NCBI GenBank assembly: GCA_025765595.1
Contig: JAIVFH010000200.1
Location: 1-52,066 of the forward strand
Direction: 5' to 3'
Length of the DNA stretch: 52,066 bases
From: Obelidium mucronatum
Lineage: Eukaryota > Chytridiomycota > Chytridiomycetes > Chytridiales > Chytriomycetaceae
Shown here one piece after another: positions 1 to 10,262 of the stretch. Made by a program: the position numbers and the translations under genes. The notes beneath the pieces are model-generated. The model saw only the letters and a list, made by a program, of their open reading frames with translations, ran no database searches and was not told the origin of the DNA. Within the stretch, counting starts at the first letter, position 1; each line of letters opens with the position of its first letter.

Positions 1-3000
1 CTCTTCACAAACGCTAGTCGCCTTTGCCTCGACAGTGAAGGATCTTTAACCGTGTATCGCAAGAGTTTTCTTGACATTGTATGGAGTAATCCAAGAAGCG
101 TGAATCGAAACCGGAGAAACTCTGGATTTACGCTTGAGTGCGAGTCCCTTCAAGATGTTGGAAAGCCTCAATTCCACAACGGTACAGCTAGTGGTTGTAT
201 TCTTCCTGGAACTACTCTCAAGACCTGTCAAATGTTGAAAACTGGGGACTACTATGCTATTCTGGACTATGACTCCAATTTAAAAATATTCTCTAGTAAC
301 AGCGAGACTGCAGCATCATTGATTTGGAGTACTGGACATCAGGGCCCCCCAGCTTCTCTAGACTACAAATTTGTCTTCCAAACCGATGGAAACTTGGTTC
401 TATATGACGGTAACCAGCGAGTTATCTCGGAAACAGGGTTGTTGACTTTGGACAAGCCTGCTACGGACTTGTGTTTGACGCCAGAAGGAAAACTTACGCT
501 TTTTGATCGCTTTGACATTATTTGGCAGTCCTCGGGTGCTTCGGGGTGGTATAACGGTTGTGGCTCAATTGGACAGGTTGTCAATGAACATTTGACCTGT
601 TTAAGGCCTGGTGCAATGTTGAAACCGTGCCAGTACATGCGATCTGGCGAGTCATATATATGGATGAATGGTAAGGTATTTAGTATCCAAGGTTGATGAA
701 AATGACATAAATTTCTCAGAGGATGGTGCTTTGGTACGGTCAATTGGCAATCCATCCATGCCATCGAGTCGGGAAGTATGGCGATCATCCCGCTCCTTGG
801 GCAAATTTAGCTACTTGTTTTTCAGTTTGGATGGATACTTACAAATTCTAAATCCGTTTTTGGAGATGGTTGTTTTTCTGACGGAAGACGTTCAAGGCGC
901 CAACGCTGTTTGTATCCACTCGTCAGGGGAATTTTCAATTTTTATTGACTCGGAGCGGAAATGGAGCTATCCGGTATTTGGGGATAGCTCTGACTGTGGG
1001 CCGGTGGGGAGTCCATGGATTGAAGATACTTATACGGTGGGCATGTGTCTTCCACCAAACGTTTCCGTCAGTTACTGCCAGTATATAAGATTTGGTTCGA
1101 AGTATTTGAAATTGACAGGTAATTTTTGCTTAGCCCCCCCCCTACAATTATTAAATGATCGATTTCAAACAGAGGATGCAAATATTGGACTTTACAGCGG
1201 GCCAATCGGGGCCCCAGACCGTCTTTTATTCACTGCCGGTGGTGGAACAATGGATCGAAGTCAAGATTACAAATTGATTATGTCATCTACAGATGCTTCG
1301 TCCTCCCTAACGGTGTACATGGGAAACGAAGCAATCAGCACATTTTCAACAAACCCAACGGTCCTAACGTATTGCATCAGTTTTGACTATATATCAGCCG
1401 GACTTGTCAAACTGCCTAAACCAGGTTACTCGTATCGGTACGACTCCGACCTTTCTGTGCTCTCTACAACAATGTTTTATTCCGATGATGGATTAAGTAC
1501 TTTCCCAATCGATATTGATGGAATGGTATGTGTACGGCCGGGATCAAGTATTGGTTCTTTTGGATTGCAACTGGCTGGCTATCAATTATGGAGGCCAAAA
1601 AAAAACGGCATCTTTGCACTGCAGAATCACACTGGGGACAATATTTTATGGTACTCATCCGAGGAGCAGGTTTCTATGATGATATACGATCAGACCGTCT
1701 TACAATACCACCCAAACGGAAATATCGAAGTCACCGATATATGGTCTCAAAATCATGGAACTGTATTGCATTCATCTGATGTACGGAACGGATCAGTCAA
1801 TTGCTTCTTGTGTTTGCATTCTGATGGGTACTTTGGCATCTACAATCGCACAAACTTTGAGTTTCTGTGGTCATCGCAAGGAATTTCAAGGGGATTTAAC
1901 CGAAACTCATCCAAAGAATCATGCGGCGCTGCGGGTTACCTTGCAAATATTGTCAGGAAGGACCCAATAGATCCTCTTACTCTTATAACGTATGAAACAG
2001 TGTATTTGCACAACGGCGACATGGGAATGGATATGGAGCAGTATAATGAACCCAGCATGCTTTACGCTCGATGCCTGAGTCGCGGGACTGTGATGAACCC
2101 TTGTCAATACTTGCGGATTGGAGAATACTTCTTGAATATGACAGGTTTGGTGATGATGCAACTAAAGCGTTCTAATTGCTGTCTCAGAATTTTCAAGCAT
2201 TGAATTACGGCAAGGGTCCCCCAGCAACGACCTCACCTCATTGATGTGGACGATTAAATCCCCCCTTTCTGGAAACGCAAACTTCCAATACCTCGAAGAC
2301 GGCACCATTGGAATATTCCACAATCAATCCATTCCTGGAGTTACATCAGACGACTTTACTCGTGGTTTACCCAACTCTAGATTCTGTTTGGTTGAGACTG
2401 GTGACCTGGTTCTCCTAAACAATCACACGACTGTCTGGTCACTTCCACTAAAGAACGGAACTTTCAGTGGATTCGGAGCTGCTTCATGTCGGTCTCCTGG
2501 AATGGCATCTGTTGTGGGTCATTACAAAACATCCCCTGAAGGCGAAAGTTCTCATGTATGCAGCGTGGGGAAAGCTTCATCCCATGTCAATCACTTCGAT
2601 CGGGAGAATATAGTATGAATATGACAGGTTTGTTGGTTTCTTTTCTTTCCTTATTTTTTGTATTGTAGTTTTGAGGAAACAGTGTTCTAAATGGCTTCTT
2701 CTTTTTCCATCCAGCCGAAGGAAACCTCTTCTTGAGCCACCAAGTGGGAAACAAGTCAAAGATTCTTTGGAGCGCGCAAATGAGCCATGGGATTCGAAAA
2801 TCGCCTCGATTCAGCTTTGATGCCTCTGGTCGCCTGGTTTTTTACGATTCGCTGCAGGAACTCATGAGCGCTGATTCAATCACAAATTCAAGTGCATCAC
2901 AAGTTAAGAGAAGTACGGACTTTTGTGTTAGTGAAAGGGGCTATCTTGCTTTGTTGGATATTGTGTCGGATAACGAATGGAAACGAGTCTGGAAGAATCC

Positions 3001-4084
3001 GTCAACAAATGGGTTCAGTGGATTTGGGGGCGATGCATGTGGCCTTGTGGGGCATGCAATCACAGCTTATAATGAATCTGTTTCTTGTATGCTTCCTGGG
3101 GATACTATGCGACCGTGCCAGTATATGAAGGTCAAAGACGTATTCCTAAGTTTAACAGGTATGTCAACATTGGAACTTGCAAATTATTTTGTTTATTCAA
3201 AACCAACTCTATGCAGTGAATGGGAATTTGAGAATTTACCAGGGAACTGCAGTTAGAATTAAAAAGGATATCTGGAATACTGGTACTGAACGGCTATCAT
3301 CTGGGGCAATGTATTTCAAATATGGGATGGATCAATCTCTGCGCCTTGTCGAACTGTATCAGCGTGAAACCAATATCTCAATCGTTCCATTCAATACGTC
3401 GATCACATCCTCAAAATTATGCTTGCATCAAAATGGTACGCTTGCCCTGTTTGAAGAAACCGAGAGGATCCTTTGGACATCTGATGGAACAATTGAGAAA
3501 CCAAGTGACACTGCGTCCAACATATTTTCGAATGCAACAAGCTTATCGCGGATTGGAAGGAATGTTCAACTTGGCCACACCCGACCCCCAATCAATGGAC
3601 AAAACAGAACTTGTCTATTACCAGGAGAAACGCTGGGCTTCCTGTCATATATGAATCTTCAAGATTTCTATTTGACCTGGACAAGTGAGTATCAAGATCG
3701 TGATTGATGTTGTATTGTAAATTGCAGCTTCTTATGATAAACTCTCACACAGCAAGTAAAAACACGGAAAAGATTCCGAGCAATTTAGTTCTATATCGAG
3801 GAACAAATCGATTCAAACAGCGAGTCATTTGGACATCTGATACGCCTGATATGTCTATCGATACTCTCTTGTCGTATCAAAAGGACGGGAATATCGTCAT
3901 GTTTGTGAATGGGACAATTGTAGGTGTAACAAATCACGCAACTATGGATATACAGTCACGATATTTGTGCATTCAAACTGATCCAGTCATGAATGCGACA
4001 ATTGCGTTGTATGATGAGAGTGATGTTGAAATTTGGAGAGTAAAAGGAAGTTCTGGTTTTGGTGGAAATGGTCAATGCAGTTAA
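1..4084 (+). CDS. Tandem bulb-type lectin repeat protein, 5' partial
   Basis: The reading frame is open from base 1, so the 5' end lies outside the window. The exon model is join(<1..670,720..1118,1173..2144,2188..2627,2715..3158,3217..3684,3753..4084), stop TAA. Introns are 49, 54, 43, 87, 58 and 68 bp, all GT-AG and all phase 1. The protein is a run of roughly 150-residue modules. Each has a C-x-x-PG...PCQYMR-x-GEY...L-x-TG block, a DGNLVLYDGN-type strand (the QxDxNxVxY signature of bulb-type mannose-binding lectins) and an SGF...CG block. Each of the six introns falls just after the M/L/W-T/N-(G/S) that closes a CQYMR block. The family binds mannose or other glycans; a cell-surface or secreted role is inferred. 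One frame conflict occurs near 2550 (frame 0 to frame 2), where one extra T would restore the module. No signal peptide is visible because the N terminus is missing. Confidence 0.8.
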
Positions 4085-4113
4085 TTTATTTATTTTTCTT
4101 GATACGACAAAAC

Positions 4114-4119
4114 AATAAA
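4114..4119 (+). terminator. Putative poly(A) signal of the lectin gene
   Basis: AATAAA lies 30 bp after the lectin stop codon in AT-rich sequence. The position fits a polyadenylation signal. No cleavage site can be seen directly. Confidence 0.45.
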
Positions 4120-4163
4120 AACAGTATTAATTTAATTTGATTCAAGCTTATTCAGAAAAGTGT

Positions 4164-4180
4164 TTAACCCTAACCCTAAC
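4164..4180 (-). repeat. Telomere-like repeat at the LINE 3' end
   Basis: The plus strand reads TTAACCCTAACCCTAAC, so the LINE (minus strand) ends in GTTAGGGTTAGGGTTAA. This is two and a half TTAGGG units exactly where the LINE 3' UTR meets the lectin-gene flank. Confidence 0.6.
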
Positions 4181-4598
4181 GATCTCAAGAGCACTTTATG
4201 TAGTTAAAAACATATAAACATAAACAAGTCTTGGCAGATTCCACCTCATTCCCCCTATTTCATAAGTTCCCGTCCCTCCACTGGCTTCAAAGAGAAAAAA
4301 CAAGTAGAATATAAAGGTCAATAAGTTCAGGTCATAAAAATATACTTGCAGTCAAAAATACCCCATCCCAATTATCCTACGCGGTGGTTCCCACTCTCCT
4401 GGCGCCTTGGTCGGCCTACAGGTCGGTTTCGCTGTTGAGCTTGAAGTCTCGCCCTGTGCCGACTGCAGCCAGAGATCGCATCGTTCGCGGTGCAGGCCTG
4501 GCTGGCCTGGCTGGAGCTGGTGTTTCATTGTCGCTGTTGCTGTCGCTAGGTACGTCCGCCACCCAGAATCCGTCGTCCTTGCGTCGTTTGAGGCCCCG

Positions 4599-7500
4599 TC
4601 ATTTTGTAAGTATGTCCTTGATGGCTGTGAGACAAGTCTTGTAGGCCATGGTGTCCAGTGGGGAAGAGTTCCGGTAGTGGTTGAGCACTGCGTCGATTCG
4701 AGTGTGTCGTTCACAGGCAGGCCTAAGCACCTCCTCATGGACATGTTTGAGAAGAGTATCACCCCCAGAACAGGTGACAGCATGGGCACGGGTCAGAACT
4801 TGGGCACAGCGCTTGCATTCCTCGTGTCGAGTCACAGCACCCAGAATCCATTGGAGTAGAAGCCAGCGGTCCTCGCGAGTAATTCCACTGTTGGAGTGCA
4901 AGAAGGGCCGGATATCATCTTCAGGTTCCACTTGAATAGCCCCAGCAATTCCTGGAGTGCCAGCGTCAAGGTCCACAATAGCCTGCTTGGTGACAGCCTG
5001 TTTGGTGTTTAGTGCAAGAGGTTTTGTCGCCTTGGCAGCGTTGTCTCCCCTGATTAGCGGTGGATGGTCCGTGTTCCGTGTCTGGGGTGGTGCCAAAACG
5101 AGTTGAGCATCGACGGTTGTGGGATGGAGCCAGCTTTGGGTATCCGGGCCAGTTGGATTCCATGGTGAAAGACTTTCACCCCCAGGTTGCCAGCGTCGCC
5201 AGATGTGTAGAGTCGGGCAGACCAGTTAAAGTTGAGAACTTCTGCTCGATGTCGCATGGGCTCAATCTGCAAGAGACGCATTAGTGCAGCTCCAGAGGTG
5301 TTCCTTGGTGTTGATGTCAAAGTGCGCAGTGCAAGTCGCTGCACCGCTTCATACTGTTGGAAGAAAGTGGGGCTCCCCCTGTACAAAGCCAACCCATACT
5401 CCATCACAGGGCGGACAAAGGCTTTGTAGACACCCGGAGGCCCACCCCCTGGAGTTGAATCCCAGCGGTGCCAACATAGCTATTACCTTCCGCGCCTTTT
5501 CCGTTCGTGTTGCAGCCAATTGTTTTCAGTCAATACCATTACAGGGAGAAGGGGATACCCAAATACAAAGAAGAGTCCTCCGATGGTAAGTCCTACCCCA
5601 TACATCCGCAGGGATCTGTCCCGCTTATCGATTGGTACACCAAGTACCACGCACTTTGCTGGAGCAAACTTCATCCCAACATCATTGCTCCAGCGTTCGC
5701 ACGCCTCCAAGAGCCGCGCCATGTTGCCCGTGTTTCCCGCCACCAATCCAGTGTCGTCAGCAAACAAGATTCGGTTGACTCGCACACCATGAACACCAAT
5801 AGTGGGCATCCCAGGTTGCCCCAACCTTCGACAAAGAGGGTCAATGAAGAAATTGAAGAGGAGAGGAGACAGGGAGGAGCCTTGTAACAGGCCCCGCTTG
5901 TTTTGAAGTGGTGTACTCAGCTTCCCAGCAACAATCAGACTGCATGAGTTGTGGTCGAAAAGATCTTGAAGTCGTTTGACCACCTCCCCTGAGATGCCCA
6001 CATGATCCTCCAGCTCGATCCAAAGAATGCGACGGTCAACCAAGTCATAGGCAGCTTTAAGGTCCAGCAGCACCGCGAAAGAGTCTTTGATCTCGTTCAG
6101 AATCTCATGCAGTACCATGGCCTGGTCCAGAGTAGACCTCGCAGGGCGGAAACCAGCTTGAGTGTCATCCAGAGTCCGGGCAGCAACCTTCACCAGTTCA
6201 GGTAGCAGGAGTTGTTCGTACAGTCTTCGCATCGTACAGGTCAGTGCAATGGGTCGGTGGTTGGCAATGTCGGTGTCTAGGCCCTTGTTCTTGAAGATGG
6301 GAACAATAAGGGCAGTTCTCCACTCTCCAGGAATGACAGCAGCACTATGAACCATAGTTAGAAACGGTGTAAGAACTTCAACCATAGCTGTTCCTCCAAG
6401 TTTGATCAACTCAGCAGGAATGTTGTCGGGACCAGGAGCCTTCCCCATGGGTAGCTTTGACATGGTGTGCATGACTTCACCAGCAGTAATCAGGTCAGTG
6501 GTAGATTTGAACTGGAAGTGTCGCTGTGGCGGTGTTCGAGCTGGTAGAGTCCCATTGGGCTGCCCCCCAAAGGTAGACACGAAGTGCTGGACATGGTCGT
6601 CGAGAAGGTCAGGATCCAGTTTGCAACCAGACTTGGACTGTCTGGCTCTGGCATTCTTGGTCATGCGCAGGAAAGATGCTGCATTCTGGGGTTGTGCAAG
6701 GTCGTCGACAGCGGCTTCAAAGAGGTGGGTGCGACGCTGTTTCAGAGAGGCCCGGTAGACTTGCTGATCTCTGGTAAGAGCCTTGGCCCGCTCCTGGATT
6801 TGTTGTTGGGTGAGTGACTACCTTATAATACCATCTTGGAGTTCCTGGATGGAATCACGGATCATCTCCCGAGTATCCTCGAGTTCATCAGTCCAGAACT
6901 CTTCAGGGAGATGGTCCTTGACATGCACCGTGCCAATGGTGGCTTCAGCAGCAGCCTCAATCCACAACTTGATAAGAGTCCAGGCAGTGTCGATGATGGA
7001 CTGAACTTCATTAGTATGTGAACCAGGAACATCAGAGATGTGATTGAACTCGCCTCCAACAGTGGGGGGCGCGCTAATTGGATCATCAACCGGGCCGCTT
7101 GCTGCCAAGCGACCCCCCACTGTACACTTGCACGCCTCCATGCGTGCATCCAGGTGGACAAGTTGCGAAAGAACCAGAGTAGAAGAGTTGGCCAGCGCAT
7201 CCTCATAGGCCTTCGAGTGTTGTGCAGAGGCCAGCCTCCTGACATTCCAGTGTGTGAAGTCTTTGGCATTTGTAGTGTTGTCGATATCCAGTGAAAAAGT
7301 CACAGGCCTATGGTCAGAACCACCAAGAGACTCCAGCTCATGGACCTTGACAGTAGTAATATCGAAGTTGGCCAACACCAGGTCAGTGATGCCACAACCA
7401 GCACCAGCAAAAGTAGTCCATTTCCCCTCGACAGGCCGTTGAAGGGAGAGCTGTGAATTTGTTAGTTCATCCAAGAGAAGTCTACCTCTTGGATTGGTCA

Positions 7501-7957
7501 TGGAGTCACCAGACTCTTCACCAATGCGAGCATTTAGATCACCAAAGACAACACAGCGTTTGGAGAACCGGTCAGATAGTTCCTCGGCCTTGACCAGAAG
7601 CTCTTGAAGTTTGGTATCTGGCTGAGCTGGGGCCAGATACACTGGTATGAGGACCACATCACCGACTTGGAGGGCCATGTAGCAGCTGTCCTTGTCTTCA
7701 AAAATGACGCGGTAGTTCTTGGGTGCACCAGGAGAAGCAAATGCAAGAAGACCACCAGTAGCACGGCAACCACCAGCAGTAGGATTGAGGTTTAATGTCA
7801 TGAGGTTTGCAATATGAGGTCGAAATGGGACTGAGGCTTGGGGCGACAGCCAGGTTTCTAATAATATGGTTAAGTCCACACCCAGATGGGTGTTAAAGCG
7901 ACGGATTTCTTCGGCCTTTCCCCCCAGGCCATTCACGTTCGCAAGGTGTACTAACAT
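4599..7957 (-). pseudogene. LINE ORF2: APE endonuclease + reverse transcriptase, disrupted
   Basis: ORF2 starts at 7957. The endonuclease (7957-6818) has a LANVNGL N-terminal motif, the LLETWL glutamate, FGDLNARIG and the C-terminal SDHRPV motif. An in-frame TAG at 6818-6820 follows, and the same frame then continues into the reverse transcriptase (about 6810-5486). The RT has GKAPGPDNIPAEL, the conserved AGFRP region and the catalytic FADDTGL motif. A short two-way frame disturbance lies near 5485-5420 (single-base indels that compensate), and another shift lies near 5080. The C-terminal part (5096-4599) has a Cys-Cys-His-Cys knuckle, CX2CX7HX3C, typical of LINE ORF2 C termini. No RNase H domain was recognised. 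The family nicks target DNA and reverse-transcribes its own RNA. This copy cannot make the full protein without readthrough. Confidence 0.8.
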
Positions 7958-8349
7958 TGGACTGGGTCACCAGTCTCGTTAGTCGTCGGTGGAGCCGCGG
8001 CAGGCTGGGCAGGCTGCTGGGGCAAGAAGTCTCCAAGAGTAGTACCTCCTTCAGTTTCCATATCGCCTACAAAGTGGGGAGCTTGTCTACCAATGGTGCG
8101 CCTTGGGTTGCCTGTGATCTGGCGGACTTTTTCCAGGACAGCAGACTTGATATTGTCTGGTGCACCCTCCATGATAGTGTCTTGCAGGTTGACAGTTCTT
8201 GCAGACAGACATAAGTGGGACAAGCGGTTGGCAGTACTAGTCTTGCTGGCCTCTGGTGATTGCTGGGCATGTGGTGGCCTGGCAAAGGGGCTGAAGTTGG
8301 ACAAGACATTGCCCCCACAGTTTTGGATCCTCTTGACTGCAGTATCATA

Positions 8350-8491
8350 TGTTGGAGGCACATGAAACTCATGTTGCAAGCTCCATGTTTGGGAATAAAG
8401 TTTAAGAATTCTCTCCAAAATCTCTCTAGTGTCCACAACGATCAGCTCACCTATCTACAGAACCAGCACCGCTTCCAGTCCCTCTACAACA
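8350..8491 (+). repeat. Copia 5' LTR (left copy)
   Basis: The LTR is 142 bp, begins TGTTGGAGG and ends CTACAACA. It is identical to the 3' LTR. It contains GGGAATAAAG, a candidate poly(A) signal. It is short for an LTR. Confidence 0.95.
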
Positions 8492-8776
8492 GATTAAGCA
8501 GTCTTATTACTCAACATCTGTTAAATTTTTCTGTACCAATTAGTCAGGGAACCCTTAAATCTGCCAGAACGTACAAGCATCCTCTGTTACACAAACACCT
8601 CAGCCGCTATTACCAAAGCAACTACAGCCTCTACTACGACTACAAACAGCTAAAACTACTTATTAAAACCAGTTTATTCAACTACAACAACTTCTACTTT
8701 CTACTACTTGAAACACTTGAAACTCAACCAACCCCCAACTACTACGCCTCAAAATTTTTTCTGACTTCAACTAAAA
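8492..8776 (+). other. Copia leader between the 5' LTR and gag
   Basis: This is the untranslated leader with AC-rich sequence. The primer-binding site should begin directly after the LTR (GATTAAGCAGTCTT...). It does not match the initiator-Met tRNA 3' end that many copia elements use, and the primer could not be assigned. Confidence 0.6.
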
Positions 8777-10255
8777 ATGACAACCAACAACAACTTGAAA
8801 ACAACTTTTACGCTTGATCATGATAACATCAGCGATTTCCACCAGTGGGTTGATGACATTGAAGGTGTTGCAGCCCAACACAACGTTCTCCACACCATTC
8901 GTCTCGATCCAGAATCCCATGATGATAATGTCAACAACTACTTGGTCCCTTATGGTCCAAATGGTGCTATTACTGATGATCCACAGTTACTTGAACTTGC
9001 AGTCTGGGATAACCACGAAGACCCGAATGATCCATGGGTTCTTCAACTGACCAATGTTCCAAACACTTGTCCAGGGTCATACGCGAATAACAAGATGATG
9101 CAACGTATCATCAAGTGGAACATCTCCGCTGCCCTATTGAATATTTGTCAGCAAAACACCAAATGTGCACGTACCTGGATTCGAAACCTCCAGACCTACT
9201 ACAACGCACAAACTAGGACCGATACGAAGGAAACCATCAAAGAGTGGATTACACTTCAACATCTGTCACATGAGTCAATTAGTGAATACTACAATCGATT
9301 CTCCAACATTCTTACCAAGATGCGTGCTGACCCAACCAATGCCGCATTCCGTCCATTCGTCAATCTCCCTGAAGTCATTAATCATGTCATTGACGCACTC
9401 TATAAACAATCTTTTGGTCATCAAATTCAAAGAATCAAAAGCTTGGAAATTACAAACCTCAGTGATCTCCTGAAGGAACTCTTGGAAACTGAGAAGAACA
9501 TCGGCTTCAAACCAAAGAAGACCACCAGTGATTTTGCCTTGCTCCTTGGAAGTGGACAACCCAACGGAAGCAGCAACTTCAACTCCAATGGGACTGGGCG
9601 AGGAGGTTTCCGTGGGCGTGGTAGAGGCCGTGGTCGCGGAAGTTACAACAACGCGAGCGGTCGCCCCGGACCTTATCCAACTCAGAACACCCAGTGGAAT
9701 CGTGGAGGCGGGAACTCTAATAGGGGAGGATACGTTAATCAGGGAAGACAATTTCCTATTAATAGTAACCAACCCACTCACCGCTTACACGCTTTAGAGT
9801 TTACAACTCAACAACCTCCAAGTCCTTGCAAAACTTGCGGGGGCAATCACTTTCACGTTCAATGCTTCAAGTCCCAGGACTACGCATTCAATGCACTACT
9901 CCCATTCCCTCAGGGGAAGCCGCTGCTGCCACCAAACAGGATCCGCAATGACATTGTCAAACATCCGCTGATCCAACAACTACTTTCGAAGCCGCAAAAC
10001 GCATTATTCAATGCTCCTTTTGACAACTATCAATGGCAGCAACCCGTCTACTATCAACAGCAATCACTGATGGTTCCGCAACAACAACTTCCACCACTGC
10101 CTGCTGCTCAACAACAACCTACAGTTACATTTCAGCAGCAACCTACAGTTATCAATGATCAGCAAACCATAAATACTATAAATACCCAGGCAAACAACTT
10201 AGCTTCTGGGTTGGGTACTATGGTCCCTGCGGGTTTTTACCGGGGCCAGCACTAA
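8777..10255 (+). CDS. gag: Copia Gag (nucleocapsid/capsid), left copy
   Basis: This 492-residue frame starts at ATG 8777. It has a helical UBN2/retrotransposon-gag-like N-terminal half, an RG-rich stretch (GRGGFRGRGRGRGRG), and one zinc knuckle CKTCGGNHFHVQC. The knuckle has CX2CX3HX4C spacing, one residue shorter than the usual CX2CX4HX4C. A Gln/Pro-rich tail follows. Gag packages the element RNA into virus-like particles. The frame is intact, while the homologous frame in the right copy has several indels. The stop overlaps the pol frame, with a slippery heptamer 15 bp upstream. Confidence 0.9.
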   Translation: MTTNNNLKTTFTLDHDNISDFHQWVDDIEGVAAQHNVLHTIRLDPESHDDNVNNYLVPYGPNGAITDDPQLLELAVWDNHEDPNDPWVLQLTNVPNTCPGSYANNKMMQRIIKWNISAALLNICQQNTKCARTWIRNLQTYYNAQTRTDTKETIKEWITLQHLSHESISEYYNRFSNILTKMRADPTNAAFRPFVNLPEVINHVIDALYKQSFGHQIQRIKSLEITNLSDLLKELLETEKNIGFKPKKTTSDFALLLGSGQPNGSSNFNSNGTGRGGFRGRGRGRGRGSYNNASGRPGPYPTQNTQWNRGGGNSNRGGYVNQGRQFPINSNQPTHRLHALEFTTQQPPSPCKTCGGNHFHVQCFKSQDYAFNALLPFPQGKPLLPPNRIRNDIVKHPLIQQLLSKPQNALFNAPFDNYQWQQPVYYQQQSLMVPQQQLPPLPAAQQQPTVTFQQQPTVINDQQTINTINTQANNLASGLGTMVPAGFYRGQH

Positions 10256-10262
10256 GTTGGCC
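10231..10262 (+). promoter_or_regulatory. Predicted -1 ribosomal frameshift site (gag to pol)
   Basis: In the gag frame the mRNA reads G GGT TTT (10231-10237), a perfect X XXY YYZ heptamer. After a 6-nt spacer comes a hairpin with GGCCA (10244-10248) pairing with TGGCC (10258-10262). Slipping by -1 enters the pol frame, which is open from here through the pol ATG at 10330. The same heptamer is present in the right copy (32950-32956, minus). This is a sequence prediction with no functional evidence. Confidence 0.6.

Noticed and set aside
9275..9781. Minus-strand 168-codon ORF within copia gag
   Set aside because: It is a shadow of the gag coding frame with low-complexity composition.
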